Positions 34,307-46,256 of a stretch of 64,000 bases of DNA are shown here, in pieces. The DNA lies in assembly GCA_034336665.1 (NCBI GenBank), contig CM067570.1, positions 13,375,502-13,439,501 of the forward strand, given 5' to 3'. The DNA is from Luscinia megarhynchos. Lineage: Eukaryota > Chordata > Aves > Passeriformes > Turdidae. The translations under genes and the position numbers were made by a program. The notes beneath the pieces were generated by a model that saw only the letters and a list, made by a program, of their open reading frames with translations, did no database searches and was not told the origin of the DNA. Within the stretch, counting starts at the first letter, position 1, and each line of letters starts with the position of its first letter.

Positions 34307-36300
34307 GGCCTGACTGTGTCAGCCGTGCGTCGCTGGCAGCCGAGACGACGGGAGAGAGAGCAAGCTGGATGAGAGGGCAGCGTCGAGGGTCAAGAGTGGA
34401 ACGGCGAGGCGAGAGTGAGCGTGGAGCTGAAGAGGGAGCACGAGGCCCTCTGGGCAAAGGGCCTTCGTGGGAGCACGGCCAGGGCACCTTCAAGGTGCCG
34501 CTGGCTGGCTTTGCTTGTGCTGGGTGACCTCCCCTGTGTTCAGGGCTGGTCTTTGCTCTTGTTGGCCTTTTTGCCGTTGTGCTCCTTTGGCTGCCTGGAG
34601 AGAGGGGCAACCCTGTAAGGAGGGGTGAGCCGCTGTCTCCCGCACCTGAGGGGAAACGGAGCTCCCCGAGCCCCCCAGCCCGGCCGCCCTGTAAGCAGGG
34701 CAGGGCTTTTTCCCCAGCCGAGGCAGCTTTCTCTGCCTGCTGCTGGTGCCTGGCCAGCGTGACCCCCCTGCACTAGGGGGTGCGTCACAGCCTTTGTCCC
34801 TGTACCAGCCCTGAAGCTGCCTCAGCCACTAGAGGCCCCTGTGCCCTCCCACACAGTGCAGTGCTGGTGCAGCTCTGGTGCTTTTTGTCTCCCACGGAGC
34901 GGTAGGGATGGCTCTCTTGAGCCCGTTGGCTGCGCAGGAACTTGCTCCCTCTTCTGGGACTGTCTTCCCTCCCTCCCCCTGTCTTCCCATTAGTTGGTGT
35001 GAGTGAGCAAGCTGTGTTTGTGCTGCTTAAGTCCCCCTTTAGAATCAGAGCAGTGTAGCTTCGACTTCCCAGGAGGGAAGAGAGCTCTGTGCAGCCACAA
35101 GCAGCTCCCCAAAGTGCTCGGGGTGGGAGAAAGCGTCGGCCCTCGCCCCCTGCTTTCTGAGGACGGTACGGCCGCTTAACGGTGGGCCTGTAAGCAGGGT
35201 AGGGCTTTTCCCCAGCCTAGGCAGCTTTCTGCCTGCTGCTGGTGCCTGGCCAGCGTGACTCTCTGTATTTGCAGCACGTATCTGGAACTGCCGCTTGTCC
35301 CTTTGTCCCCTGTGAGCAGCCTCAGGTCCCTGTAGCAGGGCTGCCGAGGCTGCTTTAGCCAGGTGACAGGAACGACTGTTCCCGGGCCCCTTTGCCGGGT
35401 GCAGGTTGAAGTGAGCTGGTGCCACCTCCCTGGCGGCCTCGTTAGAGGGAGGCTGGAGGGCTCCCTGCAGACTGGCTGTAGTGCCCGGGTGCTCTGCTAG
35501 CAGCGCCGGGTCCCGCCGCCCTAAGCGATGCAGCTGAGCCGGGAGCCCGTGCTCGCGTGAAATGCTTGCTGGGGGGTGCCGGGCCGCGGGGCGGCCCCGT
35601 AAGTGCAGGGTGTGTGCGCCCCTGGTCTCAGCGGCGGTTGGAGGGACCGGGTAATCAGGCGGTATCCGTGGCCCCGGCCTTTCAGAGGCGCACAGGGAGT
35701 GGGGCCGGGCGTAGTGCCCTCCCTGCTCGCGGGGCTGGAGGCCCGGCCCCGAGGGGCCCCTCGGGCCCCTCGGCCTTTAGGCCGTGAGTTGGACTGCCTG
35801 ACTGGGGAGTCTGGTTCCTGATGCCGTGGGGAAGGCCGAGCTCCGTGGCTCCCTGGGTGTGGACCTGCCTGTAAGCAGGCTCGCAGGTCTGGGAGCCTTT
35901 GTGCCCCACAGCTGGCAGCCTGTGTAGGGCTCCCTCCCGTTAGTGGGGAGAGGGCCGAACTGGAGAGAAGGAGCCTCAGTAGGCCTTGGGGACCAGGGCC
36001 GCCCTGCAAGTCGGGGCCGGTGCTCTGGAGTCCCAGGCACTTTGCAGTGTCCAGGCAGCGGCTTGAGGCCCCTGTAAGCAGGGGCTGCAGCCTCTTGCCC
36101 GCTGGGCTTTGCATGCCCAGCTTTATTTGCCCAGAGGCCCGGCCCCAGCACGGGCGTGGGACTTCACCGGACGCCTACGGTGAGTCAGGGCTGGAGTTGG
36201 AGGCTTTTGAGCAGCTGTTGGGGAGTGCCGTGGGTGGTGGCGAGGGATGTGGACGCGGGGCTGGTGGGTGGCCGTTCCCTTTGGCAGCCGGAGCTTCTCA
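34307..36300 (+). repeat. array unit 16 (1994 bp)
   Basis: Divergent copy with scattered single-base insertions. The CTCF-like core has four C. Confidence 0.87.
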
Positions 36301-38275
36301 GGCCTGACTGTGTCGCTGCGTCGCTGGCAGAAGCCGAGGGACGACGGGAGAGAACAAGCTGGATGAGAGGCAGCGCCGAGGTCAAGAGTGGAACGGGCGA
36401 GGCGAGAGTGAGCGTGGAGCTGAAGAGGGGAGCACGAGAGGCCCCTCTGGGCAAAGGGCCTTCGTGGCGCACGGCCAGGGCACCTTCAAGGTGCCGCTGG
36501 GCTGGCTTTGCTTGTGCTGGGTGACCTCCCCTGTGTTCCAGGGCTGGTCTTTGCTCTTGTTGGCCTTTTGCCGCTGTGCTCCTTTGGCTGCCTGGAGAGA
36601 GGGGCAGCCCTGTAAGGAGGGTGAGAGCCATGTCTCCAAGCACCTGAGGGGGAAACGGAGCTCCCGAGCCCCCAGCCCGGCCAGCCCTGTAAGCAGGGCA
36701 GGGCTTTTCCCAGCCGAGGCAGCTTCTGCCTGCTGCTGGTGCCTGGCCAGCGTGACCCCCTGTACTAGGGGTAAGCGTCACAGCCTTTGTCCCTGCACCA
36801 GCCCCTGAAGCCCTCAGCCTCAGAGGCCCTCTGTGCCCTCCCACACAGTGCAGTGCGGTGCAGCTCTGGTGCTTTTGTCTCCCACGGAGCAGTAGGGGAT
36901 GGCTCTCTTGAGCCCGTTGGCTGCAGGGAACTTGCTCCCCTTCTGGGACTGTCTTCCCCTCCCTCCCCTGTCTTCCCATTAGTTGGTGTGAGTGAGCAAG
37001 CGTGTTTGTAAGCTGCTTAAGTCCCCCCTTTAGAATCCAGAGCAGTGTAGCTTCGACTTCCCAGGAGGGAAAGAGGAGCCTGTGCAGCCACAAGCAGCTC
37101 CCCCAAAGTGCTCGGGTGGAGAAAGCGTCCGGCCTCGCCCCCCTGCTTTCTGAGGACGGTGCACGGCCGCTTAACGGTGGGCCTGTAAGCAGGGCAGGGC
37201 TTTTCCCCAGCCGAGGCAGCTTTCTGCCTGCTGCTGGTGCCTGGGCCAGCGTGACTCCCTGTATTTGCAGCACGCATCTGGAACTCGCTTGTCCCTTTGT
37301 CCCCGTGAGCAGCCTCAGGTCCCTGTAAGCAGGGCTGCCGAGGCTGCTTTAGCCAGGTGACAGAACGACTGTTCCCGGGCCCCTTTGCCCGGTGCAGGCT
37401 GAAGTAGGCTGGTGCCACCTCCCTGGCGGCCTCGCTGAGGAGGCTGGAGGGGCTCCTGCGGTACGGCTGTAGTGCCGTGCTGCAGTGCAGGCCGGGCTCC
37501 CGGCCGGCCCCAAGTGGGCGCAGGCCGAGCCCGTGTCCGTGGTGCTTGCTGGGGGTGCCGGGGCCGTGGGGCGGCCCCGCGTGGCGGTTGTGTAGCCCCC
37601 TGGTCTCGGCGTGGCGGTTGAGGGACCCCTGTAATCAGGCTGGAGGGTATCCGTGGCCCCCGGCCTTTCAGAGGCGTGGGGCCAGGAGTGGTGGGCCGGG
37701 CGTGTGCCCTCCCTGTCGCCGGGCTGGGCTCCCGGGCCCCTCGGGCCCTCGGGCCCCTAGGGCCTCGTGAGTGTGAGACTGCCCTGACTGGGGAGTCTGG
37801 TTCCTGATGCCGTGGGGGAAGGCCGGCTCCGTGGCTCCCTGGGTGTGGACCTGCCTGTAAGCAGGCTGCAGGTCTGGGAGCCTTTGTGCTCCCCACAGCT
37901 GGCAAAGCCTGTGTAGGGCTCCTCCCGTTAGTGGGGAGAGGGCCGGAACTGAGAGAAAGGGAGCCTCCGCAGGCCTTAGACCCTGCCGCCTCTGCAAGTC
38001 GGGGCCGGTGCTCTGGAGTCCCGGCACTTTGCAGTCCAGGCAGCGGCTTGAGGCCCCCAAGCAGGGCTGCAGCCTCTGCCCAGCTGCTTTGCATGCCCAG
38101 CTTTATTTGCCCAGAGGGCCCGTGCCCCTAGCACGGCGTGGGACTTCACCCCGGACGTCGACGTGGTGAGTCAGGCTGGAGTTGGAGGCTTTTGAGCAGC
38201 TGTTGGGGAGTGCCAGGGTGGTGGCGCCAGGATCGGATGCTGCGGGTGGCCGCCCTCTGGCAGCCGGAGCTCTCA
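36301..38275 (+). repeat. array unit 17 (1975 bp)
   Basis: Moderately divergent. The CTCF-like motif starts TAG rather than GCG but keeps five C and TGGTCTC. Confidence 0.88.
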
Positions 38276-40284
38276 GGCCTGACTGTGATCAGCCGCGTGC
38301 GCTGGCAGAAGCCGAGGGACCACGGGGAGAGAGCAAGCTGGGATGAGAGGCAGCCACGGCCGAGGTCAAGAGTGGAACGTGCGAGGCGCAGAGTGAGCGT
38401 GGAGCTGAAGAGGAGGGCACGCGAGAGGCCCCTCTGGGCAGCGGGCCTCGTGGCAGACGCGGCCAGGGCACCTTCATGCGCCGCGGCTGGCTTTGCTTGT
38501 GCTGGGTGACCTCCCTGTGTTCAGGGCTGGTCTCTTGCTCTTGTTGGCCTTTGCCGCTGTGCTCCTTTGGCTGCCTGGAGAGAGGGGCAACCCTGTAGGA
38601 GGGTGAGAGCCGCTGTCTCCGCGACCTGAGGGGGGGAAACGGAGCTCGGAGCCCCCAGCCCGGGCCGCCCCTGTAAGCAGGGTGCAGGGCTTTTCCCCAG
38701 CCGAGGCAGCTTTCGCCTGCTGCTGGTGCCTGGCCAGCGTGACCCCCTGTACTAGGGGGTGCGTCACAGCCTTTGTCCCTGTAGCTCAGCCCTGAAGCGC
38801 CTCAGCTTCGAGGCTCCCTGTGCCTCCCACACAGTGCAGTGCGGTGCAGCTCTGGTGCTTTGTCTCCCACGGAGCAGTGAGGGATGGCTCTCTTGAGCCT
38901 CGCTGGGCCGGTGTGAACTTGCTCCCTCTTCTGGGACTGTCTTCCCCTCCCTCCCCTGTCTTCCCATTAGTTGGTGTGAGTGAGCAAGCGTGTTTGTGCT
39001 GCTTAAGTCCCCTTAGAATCAGAGCAGTGTAGCTCAGACTTCCCAGGAGGGAAAGAGGAGCTCTGTGCAAGCCACAAGCAGCTCCCCAAAGTGCTCGGGT
39101 GGAGAAAGCGTCCCGGCCCTCGCCCCTGCTTTCTGAGGACTGCAATGGGAGCCGCTTAACGGTGGGCCTGTAAGCAGGGCAGGGCTTTTCCCAGCCGAGG
39201 CAGCTTTCTGCCTGCTGCTGGTGCCTGGCCAGCGTGACTCCCTGTATTTGCAGCACGTACCTGGAACTCGCTTGTCCCTTTGTCCCCGTGAGCAGCCTCA
39301 GGTCCCTGTAAGCAGGGCTGCCGAGGCTGCTTGCAGCCAGGTGACAGGAACGACTGTTCCCGGGCCCTTTGCCCGGTGCAGGTTGAAGTAGCGCTGGTGC
39401 CACCTCCCCTGGCGGCCTCGGGTGAGGAGGCTGGAGGGCTCCTGCAGAGCGGCTGTAGTGCGTGCTGAGCTGCCAGGCCGGCCCGCCGGCTCCCAAGTGG
39501 GGCGCAGGCCGGAGCCCCGTGCTCCGCGTGGTGCTTGTTGGGGTGCCGGGCTGCGGGGGCGGCCCCGTAAGTGGTTGTGTGCCCCCCGGTCCTCGGGCGG
39601 GCGGTTGGAGGGACCCCTGTAATCAGGGCGAGATCCGTGGCCCCGGCCTTTCAGAGGCGTGGGGGCCAGGGAGTGGTGGGGCCGGGCGTGTGCCCTCCCT
39701 GTCAGCCGGGCTGGGCTCCTCGCCCCCGGGCCCCTCGGGCTCCTCGGCCTTTGAGGGCCGTGAGCTGGGACTGCCTGGACTGTGAGTCTGGTTCCCTGAT
39801 GCCGGGGAAGGCCGAGCCCGTGGCTCCCCTGGGTGTGGACCAGCCTGTGTAAGCAGGCTGCAGGTCTGGGAGCCTTTGTGCTCCCCTACAGCTGGCAGCC
39901 TGTGTAGGGCTCCCCTCCCCAGTGGGGGAGAGGGCCGAACTGGAGAGAAGGAGCCTCCGTGAGGCCTTGGGGACCAGGGCCGCCCTGCAAGTCGGGCCGT
40001 GCTGCTCTGGAGTCCCCGGCACTCTGCAGTCCAGGCAGCGGCTTGAGGCCCCTGTAGGGGCAGGGGCTGCAGCCTCTGCCCCGCTGCTTTGCATGCCCAG
40101 CTTTATTTGCCCAGAGGGCCCCGGCCGCCCCAGCACGGCGTGGGACTTCACCGACGTCGACGTGGTGAGTCAGGCTGGGAGTTGGGAGGCTTTTGAGCAG
40201 CTGTTGGGAGTGCTGTGGGTGGTGGCGCAGGATGTGGGACGTGGGGCTGGTGGGTGGCCGCCCTTTGGCAGCCGGAGCTTCTCA
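38276..40284 (+). repeat. array unit 18 (2009 bp)
   Basis: Longest unit; several small insertions account for the extra 30 bp. The CTCF-like motif is degraded (CCCCCCGGTCC). Confidence 0.87.
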
Positions 40285-42280
40285 GGCCTGACTGGCCGCC
40301 GCGGCGCTGGCAGTCGAGGGGACCACGGGAGGCGAGCAAGCTGGGATGAGAGGCAGCGGCCGAGGTCAAGAGTGGGAACGGCGAGCGCGAGAGTGAGCGT
40401 GGAGCTGAAGAGGGAGCACGAGAGCCCTCTGGGCAAGCGCGGGCTCGTAGCACGCCAGGGCACCTTCAAGGTGCCGCTGCTGGCTTTGCTTGTGCTGGGT
40501 GACCTCCCTGTGTTCAGGGGCTGGTCTTTGCTCTTGTTGGCCTTTTGCCGCTGTGCTCCTTTGGCTGCCTGGAGAGGGGGCAACCCTGTAAGGAGGGTGA
40601 GAGCCGCTGTCTCCGCCAGACCTGAGGGTGGGGGAAACGGAGCTCCCCAGCCCCCCAGCCCGGCCGCCTCTGTAAGCAGGGTAGGGCTTTTCCCCAGCCG
40701 AGGCAGCTTTCTGCCTGCTGCTGGTGCCTGGCCAGCGTGACCCCTGTACTCAGGGGTGCGCCACAGCCTTGTCCCTGTACCAGCCCCAGCCCAAGCCTCG
40801 TGCCTCTCGAGAGGGCCCCTGTGCCCTCCACACAGTGCAGTGCCGTGCAGCTCTGGTGCTTTTGTCTCCCACGGAGCAGTAGGGATGGCTCTCTTGAGCC
40901 CAAGCTGGCTGCAGGGAACTTGCTCCCTCTTCTGGGACTGTCTTCCCTCCCTCCCCTGTCTTCCCATTAGTTGGTGTGAGTGAGCAAAGCGTGTTTGTGC
41001 TGCTTAAGTCCCCCTTTAGAATCAGAGCAGTGTAGCTCTGACTTCCCAGGAGGGAAAGAGGAGCTCTGTGCAGCCACAAGCAGCTCCCCAAAGTGCTCGG
41101 GTGGAGAAAGCGTCCGCCTCGCCTGCTGCTCTCTGAGGGACGGTGCAGGGCCCGTTTTAACGGTGGGCCCTGTAAGCAGGGCAGGGCTTTTCCCCAGCCG
41201 AGGCAGCTTTCTGCCTGCTGCTGGTGCCTGGCCAGCGTGACTCCCTGTATTTGCAGCACGCATCTGGAACTCGCTTGTCCCTTTGTCCCCGTGAGCAGCC
41301 TCAGGTCCCTGTAAGCAGGGCTGCCGAGGCTGCTTTAGCCAGGTGACAGAACGACTGTTCCCGGGCCCCTTGCCCGGGTGCAGGCTGAAGTAGCGCTGGT
41401 GCCACCTCCTGGCGGCCCCTCGTTGAGGAGGCTGGAGGGCTCCTGCAGACGGCTGTAGTGCCGTGCTGCGCTGCGGCCCGAGACTCCGCCGGCCAGGGTG
41501 GGGCGCAGGGCCGGAGCCCGGGGCTCCGTGGTGCTTGCTGGGGGGTAGCCGGGCTGCTGGGGGCGGCCCGCAGGTTGTGCGCCCCCTGGTCTCGGCTGGC
41601 GGTTGGAGGGACCCCCTGTAATCAGGGAAGCTGGCATCTCGTGGCCCGGCCTTTCAGAGGCGTGGGGCCAGGAGTGGTGGGGGCCGGGCGTAGCCCTCCC
41701 TGTCGCCGGGGCTGGGCTCTCGGCCCCCGGGGCCCCTCGGGCCCTCGGCCTTTAGGCCGTGAGTTGGACTGCCTGACTGGGGAGTCTGGTTCCTGATGCC
41801 GTGGGGGAAGGCCGAGCTCCGTGGCTCCCTGGGTGTGGACCTGCCTGCAAGCAGGCTGCAGGTCTGGGAGCCTTGTGCTCCCTACAGCTGGCAGCCTGTG
41901 TAGGGGCTCCCTCCCCGCTAGTGGGGAGAGAGGCCGGAACTGGAGAGAAGGAGCCTCAGAGGCCTTGGGGACCAGGGCCGCCCTGCAAGTCAGGGGGCCG
42001 GTGCTCTGGAGTCCCGGGCACTTTGCAGTCCAGGGCAGCGGCTTGAGGCCCCTGTAAGCAGGGCTGCAGCCTCTTGCCCGCTGCTTTGCATGCCCAGCTT
42101 TATTTGCCCAGAGGGCCCGGCTCCCAGCATCGGCGGGACTTCACCGGACGTCGACGTGGTGAGTCAGGCTGGAGTTGGAGGCTTTTGAGCAGCTGTTGGG
42201 GAGTGCTGTGGGTGGTGGGCGCGAGGATGTGGACGTGGGGCTGGTGGGTGGCCGCTCCCTTTGGCAGCCGGAGCTTCTCA
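40285..42280 (+). repeat. array unit 19 (1996 bp)
   Basis: Divergence falls again here. An exact CTCF-like motif returns at 41579-41593. Confidence 0.88.
41579..41593 (-). promoter_or_regulatory. CTCF-like motif, unit 19
   Basis: Exact copy reappearing after eight units in which the motif is altered or broken. Confidence 0.58.
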
Positions 42281-44263
42281 GGCCTGACTGTGTCGTCGCA
42301 GGCGCTGGGCAGAAGCCGAGGGACGACGGGGAGAGAGCAAGCTGGATGAGAGGCAGCGTCGAGGTCAAGAGTGGAACGGCGAGGCCGAGAGTGAGCGTGG
42401 AGCTGAAGAGGGAGCACTGAGAGGCCCTCTGGGCAAAGGGCCTTCGTAGCACGGCCAGGGGCACCTTCAAGGTGCCGCGCTGGCTTTTGCTTGTGCTGGG
42501 TGACCTCCCTGTGTTCAGGGCTGGTCTTTGCTCTTGTTGGCCTTTTGCCGCTGTGCTCCTTTGGCTGCCTGGAGAGGGGGCAACCCTGTAAGGAGGGTGA
42601 GAGCCGCTGTCTCCGCACCTGAGGGGGGAAACGGAGCTCCCCGAGCCCCCAGCCCGGCCGCCCCGTAAGCAGGGGCAGGGCTTTTCCCCAGCCGAGGCAG
42701 CTTTCTGCCTGCTGCTGGTGCCTGGCCATGCGACCCCCTGTACTAGGGGTGCGTCACAGCCTTGTCCCTGTACTCAGCCCTGAAGCGCCTCAGCGCCCTC
42801 GAGGCCCCTGTGCCCTCCACACAGTGCAGTACGGTGCAGCTCTGGTGCTTTTGTCTCCCACGGAGCAGTAGGGATGGCTCTCTTGAGCCCGCTGGCTGCA
42901 GGGAACTTGCTCCCTCTTCTGGGACTGTCTTCCCTCCCTCCCCTGTCTTCCCATTAGTTGGTGTGAGTGAGCAAGCGTGTTTGTGCTGCTTAAGTCCCCC
43001 TTTAGAATCAGAGCAGTGTAGCTTCGACTTCCCAGGAGGGGAAAGAGGAGCTCTGTGCAGCCACAAGCAGCTCCCCAAAGTGCTCGGGTGGAGAAAGCGT
43101 CCCGCCTCAGCCTGCTGCTTGAGGATCGGCACGGGGCCAGCTTAACGGTGGGCCTGTAAGCAGGGTAGGGCTTTTTCCCCAGCCGCAGGCAGCTTTCTGC
43201 CTGCTGCTGGTGCCTGGCCAGCGTGACTCCCTGTATTTGCAGTGCACGTATCTGGAACTCGCTTTGTCCCTTTGTCTCGCGGAGCAGCCTCAGGTCCCTG
43301 TAAGCAGGGCTGCCGAGGCTGCTTTAGCCAGGTGACAGGAACGACTGTTCCCGGGCCCTTGCCCCGGGTGCAGGTTGAAGTAGCAGCTGGTGCCACCTCC
43401 CCTGGCGGCCTCGCTGAGGAGGCTGGAGGGGCTCCTGCAGACGGCTGTAGTGCCGTACAGCAGCGGCCGGGCTCCGGCCGGCCCCAAGTGGGTTGCAGGC
43501 CGGAGCCCGTGTCTGCGTGGTGCTTGTTGGGGGGTGCCGGCTGCGGGGGGCGGCCCGTAGTGGTTGTGTGCGCCCCCTGGTCTCGGGCGGGCGGTTGGAG
43601 GGACCCCCTGTAATCAGGCGGGTATCCGTGGCCCGGCCTTTCAGGAGGCGTGGGGCCAGGAGTGGTGGGCCGGGCGTGTGCCTCCCTGTCGCCGGGGCTG
43701 GGCTCGGCCCCCGGGCCCTCGGGCCCCTCGGCCTTTAGCCGTGAGTTGGTCTGCCTGACTGGGGAGTCTGGTTCCTGATGCCGTGGGGGAAGGCCGAGCT
43801 CCGTGGCTCCCTGGGTGTGGACCTGCCTGTAAGCAGGCTGCAGGTCTGGGAGCCTTTGTGCTCCCTACAGCTGGCAGCCTGTGTAGGGCTCCCTCCCCGT
43901 TAGTGGGGAGAGGGCCGAACTGGAGAGAAGGAGCCTCCAGAGGGCCTTGGGGACCAGGGCCAGCCCTGTAAGTCGGGGCCGGTGCTCTGGAGTCCCGGCA
44001 CTTTGCAGTCCAGGCAGCGGCTTGAGGCCCCTGTGGGCAGGGCTGCAGCCTCTTGCCCGCTGCTTTGCATGCCCAGCTTTATTTTGCCCAGAGGGCCCGG
44101 CTCCCAGCACGGGCGTGGGACTTCACCGGACGTCGACGTGGTGAGTCAGGGCTGGAGTTGGGAGGCTTTTGAGCAGCTGCTGGGGAGTGCTGTGGGTGGT
44201 GGCGCGAGGATGTGGACGTGGGGCTGGTGGGTGGCCGCTCCCTTTGGCAGCCGGAGCTTCTCA
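42281..44263 (+). repeat. array unit 20 (1983 bp)
   Basis: Full-length, with an exact CTCF-like motif at 43570-43584. The GTACAGCAGCGG variant near 43456 echoes the GTTAGCAGCGG variant of unit 9. Confidence 0.89.
43570..43584 (-). promoter_or_regulatory. CTCF-like motif, unit 20
   Basis: Exact copy, the last intact one in the window; unit 23 has the six-C variant. Confidence 0.6.
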
Positions 44264-46256
44264 GGCCTGACTGTGTCGTCGCGGCGTTGGCAGAAGCCGA
44301 GGGACGACGGGGAGAGCAAGCTGGATGAGAGGCAGCGCCGAGGTCAAGAGTGGAACGGGCGAGGCGAGAGTGAGCGTGGAGCTGAAGAGGGAGCACGAGA
44401 GGCCCTCTGGGCAAAGGGCCTGTGGTAGCACGGCCAGGGCACCTTCAAGGTGCCGCGGCTGGCTTTTGCTTGTGCTGGGTGACCTCCCTGTGTTCAGGGG
44501 CTGGTCTTTGCTCTTGTTGGCCTTTTGCCGTTGTGCTCCTTTGGCTGCCTGGAGAGAGGGGCAACCCTGTAAGGAGGGTGAGAGCCGCTGTCTCCGCGAC
44601 CTGAGGGGGGAAACGGGAGCTCCCCGAGCCCCCCAGCCCGGCCGCCCCTGTAAGCAGGGTGCAGGGCTTTTCCCCAGCCGAGGCAGCTTTCTGCCTGCTG
44701 CTGGTGCCTGGCCAGCGTGACCCCCTGTACTAGGGGTGCGCTACAGCCTTTGTCCCTGTACTCAGCCCCTGAAGCTTCTCAGCGCCTCGAGGCCCCTGTG
44801 CCCTCCACACAGTGCAGTGCGGTGCAGCTCTGGTGCTTTTGTCTCCCACGGAGCAGTAGGGATGGCTCACTTGAGCCCGTTGGCTGCAGGGAACTTGCTC
44901 CCCTTCTGGGACTGTCTTCCCCTCCCTCCCTTGTCTCTCCCATTAGTTGGTGTGAGTGAGCAAGCGTGTTTGTGCTGCTTAAGTCCCCCTTTAGAATCAG
45001 AGCAGTGTAGCTTAGACTTCCCAGGAGGGAAAGAGGAGCTCTGTGCAGCCACAAGCAGCTCCCCCAAAGTGCTCGGGTGGAGAAAGCGTCCGGCCTCGCC
45101 CCCTGCTTTCTGAGGAGACGGTAAATGGCCGCTTTAACGGGTGGGCCTGTAAGCAGGGCAGGGCTTTTCCCCAGCCGAGGCAGCTTTCTGCCTGCTGCTG
45201 GTGCCTGGCCAGCGTGACTCCCCTGTATTTGCAGCACGTACCTGGAACTCGCTTGTCCCTTTGTCCCCGTGAGCAGCCTCAGGTCCCTGTAAGCAGGGCT
45301 GCCGAGGCTGCTTTAGCCAGGTGACAGGAACGACTGTTCCCGGCCCTTGCCCGGGTGCAGGTTGAAGTAGCGCTGGTGCCACCTCCCCTGGCGGCCTCTG
45401 CTGAGGGAGGCTGGAGGGGCTCCTGCAGACGGCTGTAGTGCCGTGCTGCTGCGGCCGGCTCCGGCCGGCCCCAGGGCGGGCGCAGGCCGGAGCCCGTGCT
45501 CCGTGGTGCTTGTTGGGGGTGCCGGGCTGCGGGGGGCGGCCCCGTAAGTGGTTGTGTGCTCCCCTGGTCTCGGGCGGGCGGTTGGAGGGACCCCCTGTAA
45601 TCAGGCGGGTATCCGTGGCCCCGGCCTTTCAGAGGCGTGGGGCCAGGAGTGGTGGGGCCGGGCGTGTGCCCTCCCTGTCGCCGGGCTGGGCTCCCGGCCC
45701 CCCGGGGCCCCTCGGGCCCTCGGCCTTTAGGCCGTGAGTTGGACTGCCTGACTGGGGAGTCTGGTTCCTGATGCCATGTGGGGGAAGGCCGAGCTCCGTG
45801 GCTCCCCTGGGTGTGGACCCGCCTGTAAGCAGGCTGCAGGTCTGGGAGCCTTTGTGCTCCCTACAGCTGGCAGCCTGTGTAGGGCTCCCTCCCCGCTAGT
45901 GGGGAGAGGGCCGAACTGGAGAGAAGGAGCCTCCGAGGCCTTTGGGGACCAGGGCCGCCCTGCAAGTCGGGGCCGGTGCTCTGGAGTCCCGGGCACTTTG
46001 CAGTCCAGGCAGCGGCTTGAGGCCCCTGTAAGCAGGGCTGCAGCCTCTTGCCCGCTGCTTTGCATGCCCAGCTTTATTTGCCCAGAGGGCCCGGCTCCCA
46101 GCACGGGCGTGGGACTTCACCGGACGCCGACGTGGTGAGTCAGGGCTGGAGTTGGAGGCTTTTGAGCAGCTGTTGGGGAGTGCTGTGGGTGGTGGCGCGA
46201 GGATGTGGACGTGGGGCTGGTGGGTGGCCGCTCCCTTTGGCAGCCGGAGCTTCTCA
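44264..46256 (+). repeat. array unit 21 (1993 bp)
   Basis: Full-length. CTCF-like motif altered to GTGCTCCCCTGG. Confidence 0.89.
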
